NCBI GenBank assembly: GCA_964350445.1
Contig: CAYGKA010000009.1
Location: 1-64,000, forward strand
Origin: Hwanghaeella sp964350445
Lineage (GTDB): Bacteria > Pseudomonadota > Alphaproteobacteria > UBA8366 > Aestuariispiraceae
DNA: 64,000 bases
Direction of reading: 5' to 3'
The notes beneath the pieces are model-generated. The model saw only the letters and a program-made list of their open reading frames with translations. It was not told where the DNA came from and did no database searches. Made by a program: the position numbers and the translations under genes. Positions 14,598-22,319 of the stretch are shown here, in pieces (position 1 is the first letter of the stretch; each line of letters starts with the position of its first letter).

Positions 14598-15341
14598 ATG
14601 CTGGACATCTTGAACTTTTTTGTCGATGAGGTCGGCCTGACCGGCCTCCTCCTGATCGCGGCGATCCTATCGCTGATTGTCGGTGGCGGACCGAAACGCA
14701 GGGCGCTGGGGGTGGTGCTGCTCCTGATGTCGATGCCCGTCACATCCAGGATCGCGGCGGTCCCGCTGGACGCGTCGACGGTGGAATTCGACGACGCCAA
14801 TGCAGGGCGGGACGCGGACGCTGTTGCAGTCTTCGGGGCGGGTGTTTTCGCCGACAAGGCCGGCGGCATGTGGCCCAGCGCGCGGTCGTTGGCGCGGGCG
14901 TCGGTCGGTCTGACCCTGTCGGAGCGGCTGGACCGGCCCTTGGTGGTAAGCGGCGGCATCGTGCGGCCGGATTTGGCCGCGGAGGCGGTCGTCCTCTCCA
15001 ATGTCATGCGGCTGCCGGCGGATACGGTGATTGAAGCCAAAGCCCGGAACACGGCCGAGAACGCCGAATTCGTGGCCGCTATCGCCGCCGAACGGGGCTG
15101 GCGTTCGGTTGTTCTGGTGACCAGCCGGGAGCATACGCGGCGGGCTCTGGCCGCGTCGCGCAGTGTGGGCCTCAATATCGCAGATGTGGTGGATGCTTCC
15201 CTCCGCCGGCCGATCGGGGCGGTGGAATTCCTGCCCGGGCCGAAAGGGTTGTCGCGGTGGTCGCCGGTCGCCCACGAATATGTCGGCATTCTCTGGTATG
15301 TCCTGACAGGCCGGATCGATCCTTGGAGCCTTTTCGACTGA
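14598..15341 (+). CDS. YdcF/DUF218 family membrane protein
   Basis: A 247-residue protein with two N-terminal hydrophobic segments (about 8-28 and 35-50) and a DUF218 domain: DADAVAVFGAGV, then RPLVVSGG, then EAKARNTAENAEF and VLVTSREHTRRA. Relatives (SanA, ElyC, YdcF) act in the cell envelope; ElyC affects peptidoglycan precursor metabolism. It starts 23 bp after the dehalogenase gene on the same strand, so the two may be co-transcribed without an obvious functional link. Confidence 0.82.
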   Translation: MLDILNFFVDEVGLTGLLLIAAILSLIVGGGPKRRALGVVLLLMSMPVTSRIAAVPLDASTVEFDDANAGRDADAVAVFGAGVFADKAGGMWPSARSLARASVGLTLSERLDRPLVVSGGIVRPDLAAEAVVLSNVMRLPADTVIEAKARNTAENAEFVAAIAAERGWRSVVLVTSREHTRRALAASRSVGLNIADVVDASLRRPIGAVEFLPGPKGLSRWSPVAHEYVGILWYVLTGRIDPWSLFD

Positions 15342-15469
15342 CGCCGTCGCCCGTTTCGGCGGAATGACATTGATCGTGGCCTGTCCGGCTGATTGAGTAG
15401 GCCGGTAGTGCAGTGGCGGACGGATCGCGGCCGACCGACTGCGTGTAAAATTCACGGGAGGGAAGAACA

Positions 15470-16270
15470 ATGACCGATTGGCGTCCGGATTTCACACTGA
15501 ACGGCAAGACGATCTTGGTGACCGGCGCGTCCCGCGGACTGGGTCTGGCGATGGCGCAAGCCATGGCGGCAAGTGGGGCGACCGTTGTGCTCAACGGCCG
15601 TAGCGAGGAGAGCCTGAAGGAAGCTTGCGACGCATTCGCCAAAGCGGGACTCAGCGCCGATATCGCGCCCTTCGATGTCTTGGACATGGATGCCGCAGAA
15701 GATGCGTTTGCGGAAATCAAGAAACGCCACGGTGGGCTGTATGGTTTGATCAACAATGCGGGCCACCAGCACCGCAGTCCCTTGGAGGATTTCTCCGACG
15801 ATGCCTTCCAGGAAATCATCGCCGTCCATCTGACCAGTGCGTTCCAACTTTCGAAACGGGCTGCGAAACTGATGCTCGAGGCGGAAATCCTGGATGAATC
15901 GAAGCCGATCGACCGGGGACGGATCATCAATATCTGTTCGGTTCTGTCCAGCCACGGACGGCCGACGGTTCCCGCCTATGCCGCGGCAAAAACAGGGCTG
16001 GTCGGCCTCGTACGCGGCATGGCCGCCGATGTCGGTCCCCGCGGCGTAAACGTCAATGGCATTGCGCCCGGCTATTTCATGACGGAGATCAACAAGCCCC
16101 TGCTGGCGGATACGGAATTCACGGCCTGGGTCGAACGCCGCACGCCGATCGGGCGCTGGGCGGACCCGCGCGAACTTGGTGGAGCGGCTGTATACCTGAT
16201 GTCGCCCGCGGCGTCCTTCGTGAATGGCCATATCCTGACCGTCGACGGCGGCATGACGGCGGTCCTTTAG
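15470..16270 (+). CDS. SDR-family NAD(P)-dependent oxidoreductase
   Basis: A 266-residue classical short-chain dehydrogenase: cofactor motif TGASRGLG (residues 18-25), NNAG (95-98), catalytic Tyr170 and Lys174 in AYAAAKTG, and a C-terminal GHILTVDGGMTA. Its layout is that of gluconate 5-dehydrogenase and 3-oxoacyl-ACP-reductase-like enzymes; a substrate cannot be assigned. GGGAGGGAAG lies directly upstream of the start. It appears monocistronic. Confidence 0.9.
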   Translation: MTDWRPDFTLNGKTILVTGASRGLGLAMAQAMAASGATVVLNGRSEESLKEACDAFAKAGLSADIAPFDVLDMDAAEDAFAEIKKRHGGLYGLINNAGHQHRSPLEDFSDDAFQEIIAVHLTSAFQLSKRAAKLMLEAEILDESKPIDRGRIINICSVLSSHGRPTVPAYAAAKTGLVGLVRGMAADVGPRGVNVNGIAPGYFMTEINKPLLADTEFTAWVERRTPIGRWADPRELGGAAVYLMSPAASFVNGHILTVDGGMTAVL

Positions 16271-16307
16271 AGTTTGGAGGGGGTTTGAAGGCTTGCTGGG
16301 CATAAAA

Positions 16308-16336
16308 AAACGGGGCGTCAAAAAGACGCCCCGTTT
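16308..16336 (-). terminator. Rho-independent terminator of the zinc-ribbon gene (possibly bidirectional)
   Basis: Perfect 12-bp stem (16308-16319 with 16325-16336), 5-nt loop. On the minus strand it runs straight into a T7 tract, so it terminates the small gene at 16359-16529. It also lies 38 bp after the SDR stop on the plus strand. Confidence 0.85.
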
Positions 16337-16358
16337 GAAACCTGAGAACGACTAAATG

Positions 16359-16529
16359 TTAAGCAGCCAACGAGGAATCGTTCCACGCGCTGGTTTGCTT
16401 GCAATTCGAGCAGATCCGCTCGCCCGGCCAGGAACTATTAAACTCGTTCCGGCACATGAGGCATTTCCGGGGCTTCGTCTCATACTGACGATCGGAACGC
16501 GGTTTCTTGTTCTTTTCGGAATCACTCAT
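16359..16529 (-). CDS. Small zinc-ribbon protein (56 aa)
   Basis: Found by direct reading of the minus strand; it is short but well supported. The product starts MSDSEKNKKPRSDRQYETKP and contains RKCLMCRNEFNSSW, then RICSNCKQTSAW: two CxxC pairs (Cys23/Cys26 and Cys40/Cys43) spaced as in a zinc ribbon. GGTGAGAGAG lies just upstream of the ATG, and a strong terminator follows the stop. Small proteins of this form are common in alphaproteobacteria, with unknown function. A nucleic-acid or protein-binding role is inferred from the fold only. Confidence 0.8.
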   Translation of the reverse strand: MSDSEKNKKPRSDRQYETKPRKCLMCRNEFNSSWPGERICSNCKQTSAWNDSSLAA

Positions 16530-16753
16530 CTACTCTCTCACCTTCTACTGTTTCCGCCCGGCGCGTTTGTTATTAGACAAAAAGTCTGGTTTCGCGCGGT
16601 GCCTTACGGAACCGACATTTTGCGCAGCAGTGCGGGTTGAATTTTTGAACAATGCTGAGATCAGCACCCAACGTCGTGGACGCAACATATAGGGCATCTG
16701 TCACAGAAATGCAAAGAATTTTGCCCCTGCTTGCCTCAATGCTGCAATGCAAT

Positions 16754-17482
16754 ATGTGCTTCCCAAGGCATATCAATAGTTTGCCGGGTATTGCGGTGCT
16801 CGGATTGGTTTTGCTCGGCCTTTTCGGTTGCAGTTCCCACCGAGGTATTAGTGTCCGATCATCCGCCGCGAACGTCTCGGAAGCCTTTCTATCCGTGGCT
16901 TTGGGCCGGGAGGGGCGATACTCGGATGGCGTGCTTTCGAAGTGGTGCGGACCGGTCGGTGTGGCGCTGCCGGTCACGCTGCCGGCGGCACGCCGCAGCA
17001 GCGTGTTGAGAGAGTTGGAATCGCTTTCCGGGTTAACAGCTGTTGACTTCCGAGAGGGCCCGGCGCCGGGCATTCAACTGCATTATCCACTGACGGCCGA
17101 CGAACGGGAAACCCTGATTGCGTCCTTGGCGATAACGTCGCCGGCCGCGCGGCGGCGCGTGGCGAGCGCACGATGCTACTTCGTTCAGACGGCGGATGCG
17201 GAGACCGGTTGCCTGATCAGAACGGACGTCGTCCTACCCGGCGACCTGGACGACATGGCCTTTGAGCATTGCGTTGCCGAGGAGTTCGGGCAGGCGATGG
17301 GCCTGCCGTTTGATATCGATGCGGGCGACGGTTCCCTCTTCAGCCGGACCGGCCGCGCCGCGGCAAGGACGCCCTTGGACGATCTGTTCCTGAAACTGCT
17401 TTACGACGGCGCCTTGAAGCCGGGCGCGACACGCACGTCCCTGGAAAAAGTGGTTCCGGACCTCATCGAACGATATCGCTGA
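16754..17482 (+). CDS. DUF2927-type lipoprotein
   Basis: About 242 residues from the chosen ATG. A hydrophobic leader ends in LLGLFGCSS, a lipobox, so the mature protein is probably a lipoprotein. The C-terminal half matches the DUF2927 pattern: CVAEEFGQAMGLPFDID, then DDLFLKLLYDGALKPG. The frame is open further upstream (ATGs at 16652, 16709, 16739), but 16754 places the leader correctly; no clear ribosome-binding site decides it. It is convergent with the WD40-caspase gene, with 50 bp between the two stops. Confidence 0.78.
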   Translation: MCFPRHINSLPGIAVLGLVLLGLFGCSSHRGISVRSSAANVSEAFLSVALGREGRYSDGVLSKWCGPVGVALPVTLPAARRSSVLRELESLSGLTAVDFREGPAPGIQLHYPLTADERETLIASLAITSPAARRRVASARCYFVQTADAETGCLIRTDVVLPGDLDDMAFEHCVAEEFGQAMGLPFDIDAGDGSLFSRTGRAAARTPLDDLFLKLLYDGALKPGATRTSLEKVVPDLIERYR

Positions 17483-17532
17483 CGCCTCTCTGGCGGCCTC
17501 CGGCCGGACCTGGCGGTCCATCGAACATTTGG

Positions 17533-19896
17533 TTACTGGGCGGACACCTTGCCCAGGGTGAAATCGAGCCCGCGGGAATAGATCAGCGGCCAGTGCTGAT
17601 ATTTGGCGTATTTCTGGGACAGTGTCGGGACGGCGTCCTCGGAATAGTGGACGACTTCCCTAACCGTCAGATTTCCGTCATGGGGGTCATTATCCGCGGC
17701 GCCCGCCATTGCCTGGATCAAGGCATAGGTGAAGACGCCATGGCCCAGTGCTTCATGCTCCACGGCGAATTGCTCTTTGGCGGTGGCCGACACGATGTGA
17801 AGGCCGACGGACTGTCCCAGTCTGCGGATGACGCGGCGGTCCATCTGGTCCTGGAACCCGGCGACGGCCGTACCCGACTTGCAGGCGTCGATCAGCATGA
17901 TCACGCGGCGCGCGCCGATCCCTTCGACGTATTTCTTCAAGCTGGAGGCCGACAAGGCGCTTCGCTGCAGCCGGCTGGCGGATAGCGGCAATTCGAATTC
18001 ATAGGTGACGAAATAGAAATCCTCCTCCGTCGCCTCGCCGTGACCGGCGTAATAGATGACGACCACGTCTTCAGGCGCGGTGTCCCGCAGGTCCGCCAAG
18101 GCCTGTTGCATCCCCCGCCGGGTGGCTTTGTTGTCGAACACTTCATGGATCCGGACCTCACCGAATATCTGGCCGTATTCGGCCTCCATGATCTGCTGAA
18201 TGCCGCGCGCGTCGGGCAGCGCGTAGTTCAGGTTCAATTGCGGATCCAGATAGGTGTTCAGCGCGACCGTCAGCACATGCAACACGGGTTCCCGCGGCGG
18301 CGCCTGGACATTAACCGTGACCAGGTTGGTTGCCCCCAGGATCGATTCCGAACTGACGGCGTTTGAATGGAACAGGTTCTGTCCGGCGATCGGGCGGACC
18401 TTATAGGTTGCTTCAATCGTCTTCAGCCCGTCGCTGCTCTCTATTTCATCCTGCTCGGCGATCCGGTCCGGCGAGACCAGTTTCGTGTTGTGGAACAGGA
18501 AGAAGCCGTTGATGCCGCCGCCTTCGTCTTTGACCGTCACCTTGACGTCGATTTCGGTCAATGCGTCGAGCTTCATCTGCGGGGGCATGTCGACGGTTGC
18601 CGTCGGGGGCGGGAGTATCCCTTCGTCCCAGTTCGGAACGCCCGGCGACAGCATCTGCCCGACTCCGAGGCGTTTCTTCTCCAGCAAATCGGGCTCGTAG
18701 AGATTGTCCGTGAAGTTGTCGATCGGCAGTTCCAAGGTCTCGCCGACCCAGGCCAGATTGGAAAGCGCCCGGCTCGACCCGTCGAAACGGCCGTCCCGGT
18801 CGACGACCGCCCAGCCGTTCTCGGTCGAAATCAGCTGAATGATCAGGCTTCCGTCCGTGCGACTCCATATCCGGGTGACGCCGTCCTCCCCGAAGGTGAT
18901 GACGCGGCCGGGATCGGCATCGAAGGCGACCCCTTCGATGGGACCTGGATGCGCCTCGATGACGATGGGCTTGTCGGGCGCGTCCGTATCCCAGATCAGC
19001 AGTTTTTCGGTCTGTTCCACCGCGGCGAGCGCCTTGCCAGACGGTTCCACGGCCAAGCCGGCGATACCGCTGGACGCGCCGGTGAAACGGTTCACGACCT
19101 CGTCCGAGTCGACGCGCCATTTCGAAACCGCCCCGGCCGCGTCCGCGACGAAGAATTCCGTTTCGTCAATGCCGAAGCGCGCATCGGTCAGCGCCGCGCC
19201 GGTCACCTTGCTGGTGCGCACGACGGCGCCTGAAGACGCCTCGATGACGCGAACAGTGCCGTCGGCGGTGCCGATCAGAACGAATTGCCCGGTCGGTCCC
19301 ACGTCGACATTCGTTGCGGGTGGTCCGCTGCCGGCGAAATTGCGGCTGACGGAAAAATCGGAAAGACGCAACAACGTGGCGGAACCGTCCGCATGTCCGA
19401 CGACCGCGGCGGCGCCATCGGGGCTGAGCGCCAAAGCCGTGGGGGCGGGACCCGACAGCGTCGCGCGGCCCAAGGCATCGGCGTCATCCGTGGACCACAG
19501 GGAAAGACCGCCATTCTGTTCCGCAATGGCGAAGCGCCGGCCGTCGGAGGCGAAGGCCACGGCCGCGGGGGAGGCGGAGAGCCGATCCTGTCGCCGAATT
19601 TCCCGGCCGTTCTGCAAGTCCCAGACCCGCGGGCGGCCGTCGCCGGAGACGGAGACCATGAATTGACCGTCCGGCCCGATGGCCAGGGCCTCGATCGGGC
19701 CGGCGGAATTTTCGACCCGTAGGCGGAGGCGCTGCCGTTCGACCGCCAACTGAACATTCTTTTGAATGGCCCGGCGCAGTTGCCGCAGTTGCGCGTCGGC
19801 GGGGACGCTCGTGGCAACTATCAGCACAAACCCCAAACCGACCGAAAACAGAAGGGACCAAATCCGTCTCAGGGACGGGGCCGGATCTTTCGCCAT
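17533..19896 (-). CDS. WD40-repeat caspase-like (peptidase C14) protein, membrane-anchored or secreted
   Basis: A 787-residue protein. It begins with a hydrophobic segment (IWSLLFSVGLGFVLIVATSV, about 12-31) and a short basic coiled stretch. Then follow about seven WD40-like blades (about 60-380; for example GDGRPRVWDLQNGREI and EDGVTRIWSRTDGSLI), a beta-rich linker (about 400-535), and a C-terminal caspase p20 domain with intact His619 (YYAGHG) and Cys672 (IDACKSG). The ATG at 19896 follows AGGGAG; an upstream ATG nine codons earlier does not. The propeller may bind a protein or signal that controls the protease. It is the second caspase-like gene in this window, of a different architecture. 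Confidence 0.88.
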   Translation of the reverse strand: MAKDPAPSLRRIWSLLFSVGLGFVLIVATSVPADAQLRQLRRAIQKNVQLAVERQRLRLRVENSAGPIEALAIGPDGQFMVSVSGDGRPRVWDLQNGREIRRQDRLSASPAAVAFASDGRRFAIAEQNGGLSLWSTDDADALGRATLSGPAPTALALSPDGAAAVVGHADGSATLLRLSDFSVSRNFAGSGPPATNVDVGPTGQFVLIGTADGTVRVIEASSGAVVRTSKVTGAALTDARFGIDETEFFVADAAGAVSKWRVDSDEVVNRFTGASSGIAGLAVEPSGKALAAVEQTEKLLIWDTDAPDKPIVIEAHPGPIEGVAFDADPGRVITFGEDGVTRIWSRTDGSLIIQLISTENGWAVVDRDGRFDGSSRALSNLAWVGETLELPIDNFTDNLYEPDLLEKKRLGVGQMLSPGVPNWDEGILPPPTATVDMPPQMKLDALTEIDVKVTVKDEGGGINGFFLFHNTKLVSPDRIAEQDEIESSDGLKTIEATYKVRPIAGQNLFHSNAVSSESILGATNLVTVNVQAPPREPVLHVLTVALNTYLDPQLNLNYALPDARGIQQIMEAEYGQIFGEVRIHEVFDNKATRRGMQQALADLRDTAPEDVVVIYYAGHGEATEEDFYFVTYEFELPLSASRLQRSALSASSLKKYVEGIGARRVIMLIDACKSGTAVAGFQDQMDRRVIRRLGQSVGLHIVSATAKEQFAVEHEALGHGVFTYALIQAMAGAADNDPHDGNLTVREVVHYSEDAVPTLSQKYAKYQHWPLIYSRGLDFTLGKVSAQ

Positions 19897-20239
19897 GGGG
19901 TTGCTCCCTGTTGCCTGTTTCACGGATTTGCGCCTGCGGCAGACGCTCCGCCTGGGGCGTATTCGACGGTTACTCTAGCGTAGGGCGGGCTTCCGACCAA
20001 AGGGGAAGGGTGAGGTAATTGAATGTGATAATTGTGCAACAAAATTTTCGCAATTTATGCCGGTTTCGCCGTGCTTTGGTTCTTGTTGGTAAAACAACAA
20101 CTTATTGGGTGTCGCCGTTGAGTTTCGCGGCACTTTGAAATGCCCAACTGAATGGATTTTCAATGGACGGTGCGATAGTTTAGGGGCAGACAATTTACGT
20201 CCAAACTCTTCCAGTGAAGAAGGGGCGTGGGGGAATACT
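19897..20239. other. Divergent promoter region, AT-rich
   Basis: 343 bp between the WD40-caspase gene (minus) and the outer-membrane protein gene (plus). AT-rich from about 20010 to 20110. An imperfect dyad TTGTTG-N6-CAACAA lies at 20083-20100. Promoters for both genes are expected here; no hexamer pair is clear enough to list. No gene seen. Confidence 0.5.
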
Positions 20240-21373
20240 ATGAACTCAATGCTTCGTGCCTTATCCGTCGTGACCGTTTTGGTCGGCCTTGGCGCCGCCG
20301 CTCCGGCCTATGCGCAGTCGATCGATTTCTCGGACGATCCCGCGCAATCCACGCAACGTGATGAAGCCGCCAAACAAGGCTTGGTGGGGGCGAACCGCAC
20401 GATTACCAGCCGGACGCAGGGGACGGTGAAAAGCGTCCTGCTTCAAAGCGTGTTCCGAACCGACAGCGGTGAGGTGAGAACCGCGGGCGGCAGCCAGAAG
20501 CAGGTTGCTGTATCAGTCGGTACAGATGGAGAATTTCCCGATCTGTGGGATTCCGCGGCGATCTGGGCGAACATCTCGACCACGTATGTCGAGGACGATG
20601 TCGTGGATTTCACGGCCAATACCGCCATCCGCACCGGGATCATCGGCTACGACAAGTTCTTCATGGACAACCTCTTGGTGGGGGGTGCCCTCGCGCGGAC
20701 GCATTCCTCGACCAAATCGGTCAGTAAGTTCGGTGGTGGCGACAACAGTGGTGACAACGAATCGCAGACTTCGCTGTTCACGGTTTATGGCGCCTATATC
20801 CTGAATGACTTCGTGTTCTTCGATGCCACGGTGGGCCTAGGCGATGAACAGGTATCGTTCGAGGCACTCAATATTGCGACCAGTACGGCTACCGCGGGAA
20901 GTACGTCTGATGGCGTGACGCGGTTCGCATCCATCGGTGTCACCGGCGTCGTACCCTTCGAAGACGTCTGGGCCATTACCGGAAATGCCAATTTCTTCCG
21001 GTCGATCACGAAATATAACGCCATCTTTGATCAGGTTATCGGCAGCACGACGGGCAATCAGAAATCGGATGTGTCGCTGCTGACAATTGGCCTTCAGGTA
21101 GCGCGTTCTTTCGAAAACGGCGCCTTTGTCCCCTATGCGGGCATGGCGGTGGAACACAATTACCAGAACCAGTTGGTCGGGCTTCCGATCGGCGGTATCG
21201 GCATCAGCGGAACGAACCTTCAGACCAACGATCAGACGCAGGTTCTGCTCACGTTCGGGATGGATTACTATCCGACCGACGAAGTTTCGATTGGCTTGGA
21301 AGGTCAGCGGTTCGTGGGCCGGGATGGCCAGCTTGCCTATGGCGGGTTCTTCAACTTCCGTTACAACTTCTGA
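20240..21373 (+). CDS. Outer-membrane beta-barrel protein (autotransporter-barrel type)
   Basis: A 377-residue protein with a signal peptide (residues 1-25, ending PAYA before QSIDF). The remainder alternates polar and hydrophobic residues as in beta strands, with repeated blocks such as GGALARTHSSTKS, VFFDATVGLGDEQVSF and FVPYAGMAVEHNYQ. It ends YGGFFNFRYNF, with the terminal Phe recognised by the BAM machinery. No passenger domain is present, so it is likely a stand-alone barrel of the autotransporter-beta-domain family. Function is unknown (porin or adhesin possible). Its 3' end overlaps the convergent EamA gene by 23 bp. Confidence 0.82.
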   Translation: MNSMLRALSVVTVLVGLGAAAPAYAQSIDFSDDPAQSTQRDEAAKQGLVGANRTITSRTQGTVKSVLLQSVFRTDSGEVRTAGGSQKQVAVSVGTDGEFPDLWDSAAIWANISTTYVEDDVVDFTANTAIRTGIIGYDKFFMDNLLVGGALARTHSSTKSVSKFGGGDNSGDNESQTSLFTVYGAYILNDFVFFDATVGLGDEQVSFEALNIATSTATAGSTSDGVTRFASIGVTGVVPFEDVWAITGNANFFRSITKYNAIFDQVIGSTTGNQKSDVSLLTIGLQVARSFENGAFVPYAGMAVEHNYQNQLVGLPIGGIGISGTNLQTNDQTQVLLTFGMDYYPTDEVSIGLEGQRFVGRDGQLAYGGFFNFRYNF

Positions 21374-22274
21374 CCGTCTGACGTCTACTTGACCAGGAAT
21401 ACAGCGCGAGCGCCGTGAACACCACGGCGCCGCCTGAGTATTGCGCCCCGGTCAGCGTTTCGCCCAGCAGAACAGCGCCGGCCGCGATCGAGATTACAGG
21501 CTCCAAATTGAATAGCATCGCCAGGGACGAGGCAGGGAAAATCCGCAGCGCGGCGACCTGACTGAGTATGGCGGCTGCGTATATGACAATGACCGTGAGG
21601 GAAGCGAACAGCGCGCCGTCCGTCGTACCGAACGAAATCCCGCCAAGGAACGGCGCCGCGGCCAGCGCGATCACGGCGGCCCCAATATTCGTCCCGGCGA
21701 TCAGCACAGGCAATTTGGTGTCGGCGAGGAGCACGCGCGACCCGAGAACATAGAGCGGCAGGCTGCAGGCCCCTATGAAGGCGAGTGCGATGCCGCGCAG
21801 GTCCAGGGCCTGGAAATCCGGACCAATCGCCAGCGCAAGGCCAAGAAAAGCGATCAGGAAACAGAACAGGCGGAAGACGGTGAGGCGCTGGCTGCCGATC
21901 AAGGGCTCGAACAGCGCGACCAAGAGCGGCCATGTGTACAGGATCATCGCCGCCAGTCCGACCGGAATATAGGCGACGGAAGCGAAGTAGCACATTCCCT
22001 GCAAGGCCATGCCGAGGGTTGCCACCCAAAAGGCGGGCCGCTTCATCAGGTTCCGAAGGCCCGGTACTCGCATCCACATGACGAAAGCCAGTGCGAGCAA
22101 TCCGGCGATCAGGGATCGGGACGCAACGAGTGCTATGGGTGTGACGGCATCCGCATAGGCCAAGGCCGCGACCGGCGTGTTCATCGCGAACATGAATGCG
22201 GAGAAGAGGGCCAGCGCAAACCCCGGCCACGGGGCGCCGATGCGGGATGGCCGATGATCGGTGCCGACGGACAT
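21351..22274 (-). CDS. DMT superfamily transporter (EamA, RhaT-like)
   Basis: A 307-residue inner-membrane protein with about ten hydrophobic helices arranged as two EamA repeats (about 15-145 and 160-290). Family residues include SRSLIAGLLALAFVMW in the first half and the conserved FNLEPVISIAAGAVLLGETL in the second. EamA proteins usually export amino acids, metabolites or drugs; the substrate is not predictable. The stop codon lies inside the convergent outer-membrane-protein gene. Confidence 0.9.
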   Translation of the reverse strand: MSVGTDHRPSRIGAPWPGFALALFSAFMFAMNTPVAALAYADAVTPIALVASRSLIAGLLALAFVMWMRVPGLRNLMKRPAFWVATLGMALQGMCYFASVAYIPVGLAAMILYTWPLLVALFEPLIGSQRLTVFRLFCFLIAFLGLALAIGPDFQALDLRGIALAFIGACSLPLYVLGSRVLLADTKLPVLIAGTNIGAAVIALAAAPFLGGISFGTTDGALFASLTVIVIYAAAILSQVAALRIFPASSLAMLFNLEPVISIAAGAVLLGETLTGAQYSGGAVVFTALALYSWSSRRQTVRSCNGS

Positions 22275-22319
22275 TACGTCGGCTGTGACGTCAGGCCTGG
22301 CCGCAACGGGTTAGGAACA

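Noticed and set aside
20083..20100. Dyad TTGTTG-N6-CAACAA in the region upstream of the outer-membrane protein gene.
   Set aside because: Short, AT-rich and low complexity; not strong enough to call an operator.
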